Positions 27,152 to 36,205 of a DNA stretch of 64,000 nt are shown one piece after another. Source of the stretch: Allobrachymonas chironomi DSM 19884. Its GTDB lineage: Bacteria; Pseudomonadota; Gammaproteobacteria; Burkholderiales; Burkholderiaceae_C. A program made the translations under genes and the position numbers. Location: contig NZ_KB894765.1 of the NCBI RefSeq assembly GCF_000374625.1, positions 372,001 to 436,000 of the forward strand, given 5' to 3'. Under the pieces are notes generated by a model. The model was not told the origin of the DNA. It made no database searches and saw only the letters and a program-made list of their open reading frames with translations. Each line of letters starts with the position of its first letter. Within the stretch, counting starts at the first letter, position 1.

Positions 27152-28252
27152 ATGACCAGCCTGCAGTCCGCCCACGACAGCCTGATGCCGCCGGCCACGC
27201 CCCGCCGCGGCCTGTCACTGGTGGCTGCGCTGCTGGTGCACGGCGTCCTGATCGGCCTGCTCGCACTGGGAGTGCAATGGCAATCCGCGCCTCAGGACAG
27301 CGATTTCGTGGCCGAGATCTGGGATGCCCAGCCGCAGGAAGAAGGTGCGCGCGGGGATGACGGTACGCCGCCGCAACAGCCCCAGCCACCCGCCCCCGAT
27401 GATGCAGCCGAACAGCAGGCCCGGGCCGCCGCCGCGGCACAGCGCGAGGCCGAGCAGCGCCAACAGGCTGCTGCCGCCGAAGCGCAACGTGCAACCGAAC
27501 AGCGCCAGCAGGCCGCCGCCGAACGCGCAGCCGCCGCCCGCCAGCGCCAGGCGGAAGCCGCTGCAGCGCGCCAGTCTGCTGCCGAGCAGGCGCAGCGCGA
27601 GGCTGACATTGCCGAGCGCCGCCGCAAGGAACAGGAACAACAGCGCCAGGCCGCACAACAGAAGCAGCAAAAGCAGCAGGAACAGCAGCGCCAACAGGCC
27701 GCCCGCGACAAGGCCGAAGCCGATCGCAAACAGGCCGAAGCACGCCAGCAACAGCAACAAGCCGCTGCAGCTGCCGCCGAGCAGAAACGCAAGGCCGCCG
27801 CTGCTGCCGCAGCCGAACAGAAGCGCAAGGCCGATGCAGCCGCAGCAGCCCGTGCGCGCGCCGAAGCCGCCGATCACGCGGCGCAGCTGGCACGCCTGCA
27901 GGCACAAGCCGGTGGCAGCGGTAGCGGATCGGCCCAGGCCAGGGGCACGCAAGGCAGCGGCCAGGCCGCCCGCAGCAAGGGCGGCCCGTCAGCCGGCTAT
28001 GCCGCCAAGGTACGCGCCCGCGTTCGCCCGCATATCGTCTATACCGATAACGATGGCGACAACCCGCGCGCCGACGTGGAAGTCCGCGCCGCGCCTGATG
28101 GCACCATCACCAGCCGGCGTCTCGTCCGCCCCAGCGGCAACAAGGCCTGGGACCAGGCCGTGCTACGCGCTGTCGACAAAACCGGCACCCTTCCCAAGGA
28201 TGTGGATGGCAGCGTGCCGGGGGTGATGATTCTGGAGTTCAGGCCGAGGTAA
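27152..28252 (+). CDS. tolA: TolA, periplasm-spanning Tol-Pal protein
   Basis: Protein of 366 residues. One N-terminal transmembrane helix (about 22-42) is followed by a long helical domain II (about 85-250), very rich in Ala, Gln, Lys, Glu and Arg. The C-terminal domain III (about 280-366, GYAAKVRARVRPHIVYTDN through GVMILEFRPR) resembles the TonB/TolA fold. It links TolQR in the inner membrane to TolB/Pal at the outer membrane. tolB and pal do not follow; dnaE converges from the other strand after 93 bases. Confidence 0.93.
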   Translation: MTSLQSAHDSLMPPATPRRGLSLVAALLVHGVLIGLLALGVQWQSAPQDSDFVAEIWDAQPQEEGARGDDGTPPQQPQPPAPDDAAEQQARAAAAAQREAEQRQQAAAAEAQRATEQRQQAAAERAAAARQRQAEAAAARQSAAEQAQREADIAERRRKEQEQQRQAAQQKQQKQQEQQRQQAARDKAEADRKQAEARQQQQQAAAAAAEQKRKAAAAAAAEQKRKADAAAAARARAEAADHAAQLARLQAQAGGSGSGSAQARGTQGSGQAARSKGGPSAGYAAKVRARVRPHIVYTDNDGDNPRADVEVRAAPDGTITSRRLVRPSGNKAWDQAVLRAVDKTGTLPKDVDGSVPGVMILEFRPR

Positions 28253-28345
28253 GTCGCCCGGTGTCAGCACATCAACCGGCACTCCCAGGATTTCCTGCAT
28301 CTCATCCTGGAAGCCCCCAGATAGCAAACCCGCGATCCCCCTGCC

Positions 28346-31300
28346 TCACTCGTACACCACCCGCACCTCCCCCCGAGGCAACAACGCCATCCACCCGGCC
28401 AATGCCGCATCGCTGGGGTAAAACCGCGAGGCATCGCCCAGCTTGAGCATGCCCTGCACCTGCTCCTCCGGGTAACGCTGCAACAGCTGCAGACGCACCG
28501 GCAGGCCGCGCACGATCTCATCACCGGTATCGAGCACTTCCCGTTTGGCGGGATGCTCACGCAGCACGCGCTGCAGATCCGGGCCGGCGGCATCGCCCGC
28601 CAGCTGCACGCTGGCCAGCAGGTACTTGCCAAAGCGCACGCGCGCCGAGGGCAGATCCCAGATCTGCTCCAGGTTCAGGCGCAGGTTGCCGCTGAAGCGG
28701 TCAAAGCGCGTGACTGCCTGCACGATGATCAACGCATCGTCCTTGAGCAGGCTGGGCTGGCGACCCCAGACCTGCTCGTCGGCGCTGACTTCATACACTG
28801 CCGACTTGTCATCCAGCTTGAACAGCGCCAGCTTGCCGCTGCGGCCATTGATGACACGGAAATCGCTGACGATGCCGGCCAGCACCACGGTGTCGCGGCT
28901 GTCGCTCAGGTCGTCCAGGCGGGTGCGCGCAAAGCGGCGGATTTCGATTTCGTGCTCGTCAAACAGGTGGCCGGACAGGAAGAAGCCGATCGCGGTCTTC
29001 TCCTGCACCAGCCGCTCCTTGATGCCCCACGGCGCGGTTTCGACCAGCGGCGGCTCGTCGGTGCTGGAGCCGGGGCCATCGAGCATGTCGAACAGGCCGC
29101 CCTGATTGGCGTTGGCCGCCTGCGTGGCGGCAAATTCAAAGGCCAGATCGACGCTGGCAATCAGCTCGGCACGGTTCAGGTGCAGGTTGTCGAAGGCACC
29201 GCCACGGATCAGCGCTTCCACCGTGCGCTTGTTCAGGCGCGTGCGGTCCACCCGGTTGCAGAAATCGAACAGGCTGGTAAACGGCCCGCCCTCCTCGCGC
29301 GCGTCGGTGATCGCCTTGATGGCGTTCTCGCCCGTGCCCTTGATCGCGCCCAGGCCGTAGCGGATCACCTGGTCCGTCACCGGCTCGAAGCGGTAGTTGC
29401 TGCGGTTCACATCCGGCAGCTCGAAACCCATGCCCATCTTGCAGGCATCTTCGTACAGCACCTTGAGCTTGTCGGTGTTGTCCATTTCCACCGTCATGTT
29501 GGCGCAGAAGAATTCGGCCGTGTAGTGCACCTTGAGCCAGCCAGTCTGGTAGGCCAGCAGCGAATAGGCGGCAGCGTGCGACTTGTTGAAACCGTAGCCG
29601 GCAAACTTCTCCATCAGGTCGAAGATCTCGTCGGCCTTCTGCTCGCTGATGCCGTTGCCGGCGGCGCCCTTGCGGAAGATCAGGCGGTGCTCCGCCATTT
29701 CCTCGGCCTTTTTCTTGCCCATGGCACGACGCAGCAGGTCGGCACCGCCCAGCGTGTAACCGCCGAGAATCTGTGCCGTCAGCATCACCTGCTCCTGGTA
29801 GACCATGATGCCGTAGGTCTCGCTCAGCATGTCGGCCACCAGCGGGTGCGGGTATTCCACTTCCTCGCGGCCGTGCTTGCGCGCGACAAAGCTCGGAATC
29901 AGATCCATCGGGCCCGGACGGTAGAGCGCGTTCAGCGCAATCAGGTCTTCCAGCCGCGTCGGACGCGCATCGCGCAACATGCCCTGCATGCCGCGGCTTT
30001 CAAACTGGAATACGGCTTCGGTCTTGCCTTCCTGGAACAGCTTGTAGGTTGGCTTGTCGTCCAGCGGAATATCGTCAAAGCTGAAGTTCTCACGGCCCTG
30101 GTGGCGCTGGCGGATGAACTCGCGCGCCAGTTCCATGATGGTCAGCGTGGCCAGCCCCAGAAAGTCGAACTTGACCAGACCAACCGCTTCCACGTCGTCC
30201 TTGTCGTACTGGCTGACGGCCGATTCGCTGCCGGGCTGCTGGTACAGCGGGGTGAAATCGGTCAGCTTGCCCGGCGCGATCAGCACGCCACCGGCGTGCA
30301 TGCCGATGTTGCGCGTCACGCCCTCGAGCTTCTGCGCCATCTCGATCAGGGTACGCACCTCGTCATCGTTCTCGATGCGTTCGGCCAGCTGCGGCTCGGC
30401 CGCAATCGCGTATTTTTCCAGCGCCTCGCCGCTCAGGCCCTCGGGCGGATACTGGATTGTCACCGGCTTGCCCGGCTTGTTCGGAATCAGCTTGCTGATG
30501 CCATCGCAAAAGGTATAGCTCAGGTCGAGCACGCGGCCGACGTCGCGGATCGCGGCGCGCGCCGCCATCGTGCCGAAGGTGGCAATCTGGCTCACCGCCG
30601 CGCGGCCGTACTTGTCCTTCACGTAATCGATCACGCGATCACGGTTGGTCTGGCAGAAGTCGATATCGAAGTCGGGCATGGAGACCCGTTCCGGATTCAG
30701 GAAACGCTCGAACAGCAGGCTGTACTCCAGCGGATCCAGATCGGTAATCTTGAGCACATAGGCGACCAGCGAGCCGGCACCGGAACCCCGGCCCGGCCCC
30801 ACCGGGCAGCCGTTGTTCTTGGCCCAGTTGATGAAGTCCTGCACGATCAGGAAGTAGCCCGGGAAACCCATGTTGATGATGGTGCCGAGCTCGAACTCCA
30901 GCCGCTCCACATAGCGCGGGCGTTCGGCATCGCGCCTGGCCGGATCGGGATAGAGATGTTGCAGGCGCTGTTCCAGCCCCTCGAAGGAGAGCTGGCGGAA
31001 ATACTCGTCCATGGTCAGGCCATCGGGAATCGGGTAGTCCGGTAGCTGCGCCTTGCCCAGCGTCAGTGTCAGGTGGGTGCGCTTCGCAATCTCGACGGTG
31101 TTTTCCAGCGCCGAGGGAATATCGGCAAACAGCGCCTGCATCTGGGCGCTGCTGTGGAAATACTGCTGCTCGGTGAAATGGCGCGGGCGGCGCTGGTTGC
31201 CCAGGATTTCGCCTTCGGCGATACAGACGCGTGCCTCATGCGCCTCGAACTCGGCCGGGGTCTGGAACTGGATCGGGTGGGTGGCCACCACCGGCAGCTG

Positions 31301-31873
31301 CATGCGCTGCGCCAGCTGCATGGCGGCGATCACATGCGGTTCGTCGGTGCTGCGGCCGGCACGCTGCAGCTCCAGGTAGAAACGGTTCGGAAAAGCCTGC
31401 ACGCATTGCATGGCCACGTCATGCGCCTGCTCCGGATCGCCGGCGAGCAAGGCCGGGCCAAGCGGACCGGCCTGCGCGCCCGACAGCATGATCAGGTCAT
31501 CGGACAGCTCCTGCAACCATTCCCAGCGCAGGCTGGCCTGGGCCTTGTTGCCAACGTGGATCCAGCCACGCGACAGCAGCTCGCACAGGTTGAGATAGCC
31601 CTGGTGCCCCTGCGCCAGCAGCAACACGCGCGGCAGCGGACGGTCCTTGACGGGCGGCAGCAGGTCTTCCAGCATCACCTCCGCGCCCAGAATCGGCTGC
31701 ACGCCCTTCTTCTGCGCCGTCTTGTAGAACTTGACCGCGCCAAACATGTTGTTCAGATCGGTCAGAGCCATGGCCGGCTGGCCATCGCTGGCCGCAGCGG
31801 CTACGGCGTCATCGATGCGGACGGTGCCATCGACGACAGAGAATTCGGAGTGGAGGCGGAGGTGGACAAACAT
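28346..31873 (-). CDS. dnaE: DNA polymerase III alpha subunit
   Basis: Protein of 1175 residues, the replicative polymerase. The N-terminal PHP domain starts FVHLRLHSEFSVVDG, with metal residues partly lost as in other proteobacterial DnaE. The polymerase palm has MPDFDIDFCQTNRDRVIDYV, giving two catalytic Asp. Also present are VGPGRGSGAGSLVAYVLKIT, GLVKFDFLGLATLTIM and the helix-hairpin-helix/OB region near the C-terminus (VVLAGIVSDFRVINGRSGKL). Full length for the family. The gene ends 93 bases from the converging tolA. Confidence 0.96.
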   Translation of the reverse strand: MFVHLRLHSEFSVVDGTVRIDDAVAAAASDGQPAMALTDLNNMFGAVKFYKTAQKKGVQPILGAEVMLEDLLPPVKDRPLPRVLLLAQGHQGYLNLCELLSRGWIHVGNKAQASLRWEWLQELSDDLIMLSGAQAGPLGPALLAGDPEQAHDVAMQCVQAFPNRFYLELQRAGRSTDEPHVIAAMQLAQRMQLPVVATHPIQFQTPAEFEAHEARVCIAEGEILGNQRRPRHFTEQQYFHSSAQMQALFADIPSALENTVEIAKRTHLTLTLGKAQLPDYPIPDGLTMDEYFRQLSFEGLEQRLQHLYPDPARRDAERPRYVERLEFELGTIINMGFPGYFLIVQDFINWAKNNGCPVGPGRGSGAGSLVAYVLKITDLDPLEYSLLFERFLNPERVSMPDFDIDFCQTNRDRVIDYVKDKYGRAAVSQIATFGTMAARAAIRDVGRVLDLSYTFCDGISKLIPNKPGKPVTIQYPPEGLSGEALEKYAIAAEPQLAERIENDDEVRTLIEMAQKLEGVTRNIGMHAGGVLIAPGKLTDFTPLYQQPGSESAVSQYDKDDVEAVGLVKFDFLGLATLTIMELAREFIRQRHQGRENFSFDDIPLDDKPTYKLFQEGKTEAVFQFESRGMQGMLRDARPTRLEDLIALNALYRPGPMDLIPSFVARKHGREEVEYPHPLVADMLSETYGIMVYQEQVMLTAQILGGYTLGGADLLRRAMGKKKAEEMAEHRLIFRKGAAGNGISEQKADEIFDLMEKFAGYGFNKSHAAAYSLLAYQTGWLKVHYTAEFFCANMTVEMDNTDKLKVLYEDACKMGMGFELPDVNRSNYRFEPVTDQVIRYGLGAIKGTGENAIKAITDAREEGGPFTSLFDFCNRVDRTRLNKRTVEALIRGGAFDNLHLNRAELIASVDLAFEFAATQAANANQGGLFDMLDGPGSSTDEPPLVETAPWGIKERLVQEKTAIGFFLSGHLFDEHEIEIRRFARTRLDDLSDSRDTVVLAGIVSDFRVINGRSGKLALFKLDDKSAVYEVSADEQVWGRQPSLLKDDALIIVQAVTRFDRFSGNLRLNLEQIWDLPSARVRFGKYLLASVQLAGDAAGPDLQRVLREHPAKREVLDTGDEIVRGLPVRLQLLQRYPEEQVQGMLKLGDASRFYPSDAALAGWMALLPRGEVRVVYE

Positions 31874-31935
31874 CCGGGCATTTTAAGCCGCGGGCTGTGT
31901 CCCGGCTGGCTGCCGGCAGGTAACAGCGTAGCGGC

Positions 31936-32331
31936 TCAGGGCCACTGCAGTTGGTGGTCAGGACGGTCGTGGCGCGCCTCGGTCCAGCGCAATGCTGCCT
32001 GGCAGCCCTGGCGACGCAGAAAGCGGGCAATTTCGCGCGAATAATGGCTCAGGCTGTCAAAGGCATCTTCACCACGCGAATGCAGGTACAAGGTGTAGCC
32101 TTCCAGGTAGCCCTGCACGCCGCCGGCATAGACGATGGCGCGCTCCACGCCATCTACCCGGGCACGATCCTGGTGCTGCTGCGCCACCCAGTCCGCCAGC
32201 GCCTGGGCGCAGGCCGGATCATGGCCGGCATCGGCCAGCAGCAGCACATCGGTATGGACATCCCAGCGGCCGCCACGGCGCGACCAGTCGTAGTCGAGCG
32301 GCCAATACGCCTTGTCTGGTATCGAGGTCAT
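31936..32331 (-). CDS. Conserved-looking protein of unknown function (131 aa)
   Basis: Predicted protein of 131 residues, rich in Trp, Tyr, Asp and Arg, with no signal peptide or membrane segment. It begins MTSIPDKAYWPLDYDWSRRG and has a VERAIVYAGGVQGYLEGYTL core strand-turn region. I do not recognise a family. Its ATG lies three bases after the stop of the 76-residue gene upstream, so the two are probably translated together. dnaE follows 62 bases downstream. Confidence 0.65.
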   Translation of the reverse strand: MTSIPDKAYWPLDYDWSRRGGRWDVHTDVLLLADAGHDPACAQALADWVAQQHQDRARVDGVERAIVYAGGVQGYLEGYTLYLHSRGEDAFDSLSHYSREIARFLRRQGCQAALRWTEARHDRPDHQLQWP

Positions 32332-32334
32332 GGC

Positions 32335-32565
32335 TTACTGGCGCCAGTAGTTGTTGGCGGCAGCCACGGTCTGGAAGTTCACCGCAATCACCTGCGAGGC
32401 TGCTGTCAAGCCATCGGCCGAATTGGCATAGTCGGCCCGCAAGCGCTTCAGCACCTCGGGATCAGGCTGGGTGGACTTGACGCCGCGCCGGCTGAGAGTA
32501 ATGGCCAGCTCAAAACCTTGTTGCGGGGTGTCGGTGATCAGGGATGTCAGCCAGATATCGCTCAT
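32335..32565 (-). CDS. Small protein of unknown function (76 aa)
   Basis: Predicted protein of 76 residues starting MSDIWLTSLITDTPQQGF with a clear AGGAG seven bases before the ATG. The sequence is mostly helical and soluble. Residues QVIAVNFQTVAAANNYW near the end look ordered. No family is recognised. It sits between the WrbA-like gene (about 100 bases upstream) and the 131-residue gene three bases downstream. Confidence 0.65.
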   Translation of the reverse strand: MSDIWLTSLITDTPQQGFELAITLSRRGVKSTQPDPEVLKRLRADYANSADGLTAASQVIAVNFQTVAAANNYWRQ

Positions 32566-32665
32566 GGGGGGCTCCTTGCAGCCAGTGGGGCTGTGGCCCA
32601 TGCTAGCCGATTTGCCAGGTCTGGGCAGCGATATGCCCACTGAAAGCAGGGAGGTTTCGGCAGAT

Positions 32666-33226
32666 TCAGCCCTGTTTCCAGCGCGCTGCCACCGCCGCCA
32701 CACGCTCGCCATAGGCTCGCGCCGTATCCAGATCGCCCTGCAGCATGTCTTCCACGCTGGCGTCGGAAGGCGTTTGTGCCATGGCGCCGGCATAGGCTCC
32801 CAGGTAATTGGGATCGTGGCGGCCTGCCTCCTTGCTGCTGGACGGCAGGACGCCCAGGCTGATCCAGAGGCCGCCGTGCTGGCTGGCCAGCGCCTGCAGG
32901 TATTGCAGGGTGTTCTGCTTGTCCCCGTTCATGCCGGCGCTGTTGGTAAAGCCGCCAAACAGCTTGTCTTTCCAGGCCTGCACAAACCATTGTTTGGAGG
33001 TGGCATCGGCAAAGCGCTTGAACTGCCAGCTCGGGCCGCCCATGTAGGTCGGGGTACCCAGGATGATGGCGTCTGCGGCATCCAGCAGCTTCCAGGCCGG
33101 CTCGGGCAGCTGGCCGTCGGCATCGATGGCAATGGCGCGTGCGCCCGCCCCGTCCGCCACGGCCTGGGCCATGCGCTGGGTATGGCCGTAGCCGGAGTGG
33201 TAGACGACAACAATCTTGGCGGACAT
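32666..33226 (-). CDS. Flavodoxin family / WrbA-like NAD(P)H:quinone oxidoreductase
   Basis: Protein of 186 residues with a flavodoxin-like fold. The FMN phosphate loop is VVVYHSGYGHTQRMA, and GTPTYMGGPSWQFKRFADATS binds the isoalloxazine ring. Relatives reduce quinones by two electrons, avoiding semiquinone radicals. It lies 47 bases after doxX on the same strand, and a divergent LysR regulator sits beyond doxX. This arrangement suggests a quinone or electrophile response unit. Confidence 0.88.
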   Translation of the reverse strand: MSAKIVVVYHSGYGHTQRMAQAVADGAGARAIAIDADGQLPEPAWKLLDAADAIILGTPTYMGGPSWQFKRFADATSKQWFVQAWKDKLFGGFTNSAGMNGDKQNTLQYLQALASQHGGLWISLGVLPSSSKEAGRHDPNYLGAYAGAMAQTPSDASVEDMLQGDLDTARAYGERVAAVAARWKQG

Positions 33227-33273
33227 GGGCAGCTTCTCCTGGGAATCGGTCAGGCAGCTAGCTTAGCAAACTC

Positions 33274-33708
33274 TCAGGCGCGGCGTGCGTCGATGGACAG
33301 ACGGCCTGCACCTGCAGCAGCCAGCACCAGCAGACCACCCACAACGGCGATGTTCTTGTTGAACAGCAGCTGTTGCACCATCTGCGCATCTGCCGGAGCC
33401 GACCAGTAGGCGTGGAAGAAGAAGCTGGCCACCAGCGTGAAGCCGCCCAGTACCAGGGCTGCGATGCGGGTGCGGAAACCGATGATCAGCGCCAGTGCGC
33501 CCAGGATTTCGACAGCCGCGCCCACAATGGCCGCCAGCTCCGGCAGCGGCATGCCGACCGACTGGATATAGCCTACGGTACCGGCAAAACCGGTCAGCTT
33601 GCTGATGCCGGCCGGCAGAAACAGTGCTGCCAGCAGCAGGCGACCGATCAGGTTGGCGGAATCGGCCGCCGTGGTGGAAACAGTCTGGGAAGTCGTAGTT
33701 TGGGACAT
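33274..33708 (-). CDS. DoxX family membrane protein
   Basis: Protein of 144 residues with four predicted transmembrane helices. The DoxX pattern is clear: ANLIGRLLLAALFLPAGISKLTGF, GYIQSVGMPLPELAAIVGAAVEILGALALIIG, and a C-terminal helix near VVGGLLVLAAAGAGR. DoxX proteins are small quinone- or thiosulfate-linked membrane proteins of uncertain role, often near flavoproteins under LysR control. The ATG at 33708 is preferred because upstream codons do not fit the family start. It is divergent from the LysR gene. Confidence 0.9.
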   Translation of the reverse strand: MSQTTTSQTVSTTAADSANLIGRLLLAALFLPAGISKLTGFAGTVGYIQSVGMPLPELAAIVGAAVEILGALALIIGFRTRIAALVLGGFTLVASFFFHAYWSAPADAQMVQQLLFNKNIAVVGGLLVLAAAGAGRLSIDARRA

Positions 33709-33772
33709 GATGAATACTTGTATATGAAAATGAATGAAGGATTGGTCCAGACCTTCTGGCCGAACCACGATG

Positions 33773-33793
33773 TGTATGGTAGAACCCGATACA
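33773..33793. promoter_or_regulatory. LysR-type box (TGTAT-N11-ATACA)
   Basis: Inverted repeat TGTAT ... ATACA with 11 bases between, part of a longer near-palindrome (GATG and CATC flanks). It fits the T-N11-A recognition rule of LysR-type regulators. It lies between the divergent doxX and lysR-type genes. Confidence 0.55.
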
Positions 33794-33811
33794 TCAACGA
33801 ATAACAACCTT

Positions 33812-33832
33812 AATTGATCTCATCGATCAAAT
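33812..33832. promoter_or_regulatory. Second inverted repeat (TTGAT-N7-ATCAA)
   Basis: Arms AATTGAT and ATCAAATT around a 7-base spacer, 11 bases before the LysR-type start codon. It would suit an autoregulatory site for the LysR-type protein. Confidence 0.5.
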
Positions 33833-33842
33833 TTTTTGAACC

Positions 33843-34802
33843 ATGAATCTCGACCACCTGCATGACCAGCTCCACCCGGCGAATCTGCGCATGCTGCAGG
33901 CGATTGCCGATCACGGCAGTTTTGCCGCCGCGGCGCGTACGCTGGATCTGGTACCCAGCGCCCTCAGCTACCGCGTGCGCCAGATGGAAGACGCGCTCGA
34001 TGTGCTGCTGTTCAACCGCCAGGGCCGCCGCGCCATCCCCACGGCCGCCGGCCTGGAACTGCTGCAGGAGGGCTCCCGGCTGCTGAGCGAAACCGGCCGC
34101 ATTGCCCAGCGCGTGCGCCGCATCGCCACCGGCTGGGAGTCGCACCTGAATATCGTGATGGACAACCTGATTGATACCGGCACCGTGCTGGAGTTGTGCC
34201 AGGCGTTTTTCGAACTCGGTGCGCCCACGCGCATCCGCATCCGCGAAGAGGTGATGAGCGGCACGCTGGAGGCGCTCAGCCTGGGTCAGGCCGATCTGGC
34301 AATTGGCGCAGTGCTGGACACCGGCTGGAGTGACCATCTGATCGATGCCCGCCATCTGGGCGATGTCGAGTTCATCTACGCGGTAGCCCCGGACCATCCG
34401 CTGGCCATGCTGGAGCAGCCGCTGACACCCGACGACCTGCGCCAATACCGTGCCGTTGCTGTCGCCGACAGTGCCGCACACGGCCAGGGACGCACCGTCG
34501 GCCTGCTCGCCGGACAGGAGGTGCTGGCCGTGCCGAACATGGCGGCCAAGATTTCCGCCCAGCTGCGTGGCATCGGTGTCGGTCATGTACCGCTGCACCT
34601 GGTGCAGCCGCATCTGGACAACGGTACCCTGATCCGCAAGCAGCTGGCGCAGGAGCAGCATGAAACCCATTTTTCCAGCTACTACGCCTGGCACCGCGGC
34701 AAGCAGCTGCAAGGCCAGGCCCTGCAATGGTGGCTGCAGCAACTGGACAGTTCCGCAACCCAGTGCGCGCTGCTCTCCGGCCACGCGCATCCGCGCGGCT
34801 GA
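33843..34802 (+). CDS. LysR-type transcriptional regulator
   Basis: Protein of 319 residues. The N-terminal winged helix-turn-helix has LRMLQAIADHGSFAAAARTLDLVPSALSYRVRQME, the LysR signature. The C-terminal half is the effector-binding domain (NIVMDNLIDTGTVLELCQAF onward). It is transcribed divergently from doxX and the WrbA-like gene with 134 bases between them, so it probably controls them; two inverted repeats lie in the gap. The inducer is unknown but may be a quinone. gluQRS follows on the same strand after 27 bases. Confidence 0.92.
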   Translation: MNLDHLHDQLHPANLRMLQAIADHGSFAAAARTLDLVPSALSYRVRQMEDALDVLLFNRQGRRAIPTAAGLELLQEGSRLLSETGRIAQRVRRIATGWESHLNIVMDNLIDTGTVLELCQAFFELGAPTRIRIREEVMSGTLEALSLGQADLAIGAVLDTGWSDHLIDARHLGDVEFIYAVAPDHPLAMLEQPLTPDDLRQYRAVAVADSAAHGQGRTVGLLAGQEVLAVPNMAAKISAQLRGIGVGHVPLHLVQPHLDNGTLIRKQLAQEQHETHFSSYYAWHRGKQLQGQALQWWLQQLDSSATQCALLSGHAHPRG

Positions 34803-34829
34803 GGTGCTTGCTACACTGCAGGCTGCACC

Positions 34830-35744
34830 ATGACCATCGGCCGATTCGCTCCTTCCCCCACCGGCGCGCTGCACGCCGGCTCGCTGGTGGCCGCGCTCGC
34901 CAGCTGGCTGGATGCGCGCGCCCAGGGCGGGCGCTGGCTGGTGCGTATAGAGGACGTCGATACCCCGCGCTGCAGCCCGGCGCACACCGCGCAAATCCTG
35001 CAGCAGCTGCACGATCACGGCATGCGGCCGGATGAAGCACCGCTGCTGCAATCGCAGCGCCACCCCCATTACGAGCAGGCCCTGCAGCAACTGACCGATG
35101 CCGGCCTGGCCTACCCCTGCGGCTGTTCGCGCAAGGACATTGCGGCCGTCCTGGCCCGCAGCGGCCAGCAGCAGGCCCGTCATGGCGAACTGGTCTATCC
35201 CGGCACCTGCCACCCCTCGCGCGGTGGCCTGCAGGGCCAACCGGCACGCGCCTGGCGACTCGATGTGGCCGCCTGCCTGCAGCGCAGCGGGCAGCCCCCC
35301 GATGCCATCGTGTCCTGGCACGACCGCCGCCTGGGCGCACAACAGCAGCCGGTGCGGCAGGCCGTGGGCGACTTCGTGCTGCGCCGCGCCGATGGCCTCT
35401 GGGCCTACCAGCTGGCTGTCGTCGTGGACGACGCACTGCAGGGCATCACCGACGTCGTGCGCGGCGAAGATCTGGCCGACAACACCGCGCGCCAGATCGT
35501 GCTGCAGCAGGCGCTCGGCCTGCCCACGCCGCGCTATCTGCACACGCCGCTGGTACTGGGCCCGAATGGCGAGAAACTCTCCAAGCAGAATGCGGCGCAA
35601 CCCCTGCCCGCCGGACAGGAGCCGGACAACCTGCAGCGCGCGGCCCAGGCGCTCGGCCTGCCCGCCGGCCAGACCGGCACACCGGACGCCCTTTTGGCGG
35701 GCTGGATCCCGCACTGGCAGCAGCGCTACCCGGTTACGCCCTGA
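34830..35744 (+). CDS. gluQRS: Glutamyl-Q tRNA(Asp) synthetase
   Basis: Protein of 304 residues, a shortened glutamyl-tRNA synthetase without the anticodon-binding domain. It attaches glutamate to queuosine in the anticodon of tRNA-Asp. Visible: [15 protein letters not shown] (class I HIGH motif as HAGS), IEDVDTPRC, a zinc site with CGCSRKD and PGTCHPSR, and the KMSKS-like GEKLSKQN. It starts 27 bases after the LysR gene. Family length is normal. Confidence 0.95.
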   Translation: MTIGRFAPSPTGALHAGSLVAALASWLDARAQGGRWLVRIEDVDTPRCSPAHTAQILQQLHDHGMRPDEAPLLQSQRHPHYEQALQQLTDAGLAYPCGCSRKDIAAVLARSGQQQARHGELVYPGTCHPSRGGLQGQPARAWRLDVAACLQRSGQPPDAIVSWHDRRLGAQQQPVRQAVGDFVLRRADGLWAYQLAVVVDDALQGITDVVRGEDLADNTARQIVLQQALGLPTPRYLHTPLVLGPNGEKLSKQNAAQPLPAGQEPDNLQRAAQALGLPAGQTGTPDALLAGWIPHWQQRYPVTP

Positions 35745-35853
35745 CACCACTTGCCCACCCGGAGTCACACCAGCATCACACGGTCCTGCTAAGGTGGTCC
35801 GGTGGCATTTGCATCTGCCCGTCCCTGTCCTTCTGATGCGCAAGGAGATTCCC

Positions 35854-36096
35854 GTGAGCGATACCGCAAAGCTGCTGGCTGCCGCCGATCTGGCTGACCG
35901 CTACATCGAAACCATCCTGTCCACCCAGCCTGATCTGCTGGTAGGCGATATCGTCGATTGCGACAGCTCCGAAGTCGGCGCACTGGCCGAACGCCTGGCG
36001 CACTACCGCGAAGCCCTCATCAACGAGCTGCAGGGCCAGCCGCTGCCCTACGATTACTACGAAGACGAAGACGACGAGGAAGAGAGCGAGGACTGA
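35854..36096 (+). CDS. Small acidic protein of unknown function
   Basis: Predicted protein of 80 residues from a GTG start with AAGGAG six bases upstream (an ATG at 35836 is in frame but lacks a site). The first 60 residues are helical ([34 protein letters not shown]). The tail is extremely acidic, with ten Asp or Glu residues among the last twelve. No known family recognised. The helical body and acidic end suggest a binding partner for a basic protein or nucleic-acid-related complex, but this is only an impression. Confidence 0.65.
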   Translation: MSDTAKLLAAADLADRYIETILSTQPDLLVGDIVDCDSSEVGALAERLAHYREALINELQGQPLPYDYYEDEDDEEESED

Positions 36097-36205
36097 GTCA
36101 CATCAGCGCCCTGCCGGGATCGCCGATCCCGGCGCGCATCGGGTACGATGCAGTCTGACCGGTCGCCCCTGCGGGCGGCCTCCCTGCATTGCCGCTCCTA
36201 CATCC

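Noticed and set aside
27400..27900. Repeat array in tolA
   Set aside because: The apparent repetition is codon-level bias from Ala/Gln/Lys/Glu-rich coiled coil in TolA domain II, not a DNA repeat or CRISPR.
28553..31045. 830-codon plus-strand frame opposite dnaE
   Set aside because: It is antisense to a clear dnaE with all polymerase motifs; the translation has no family features.
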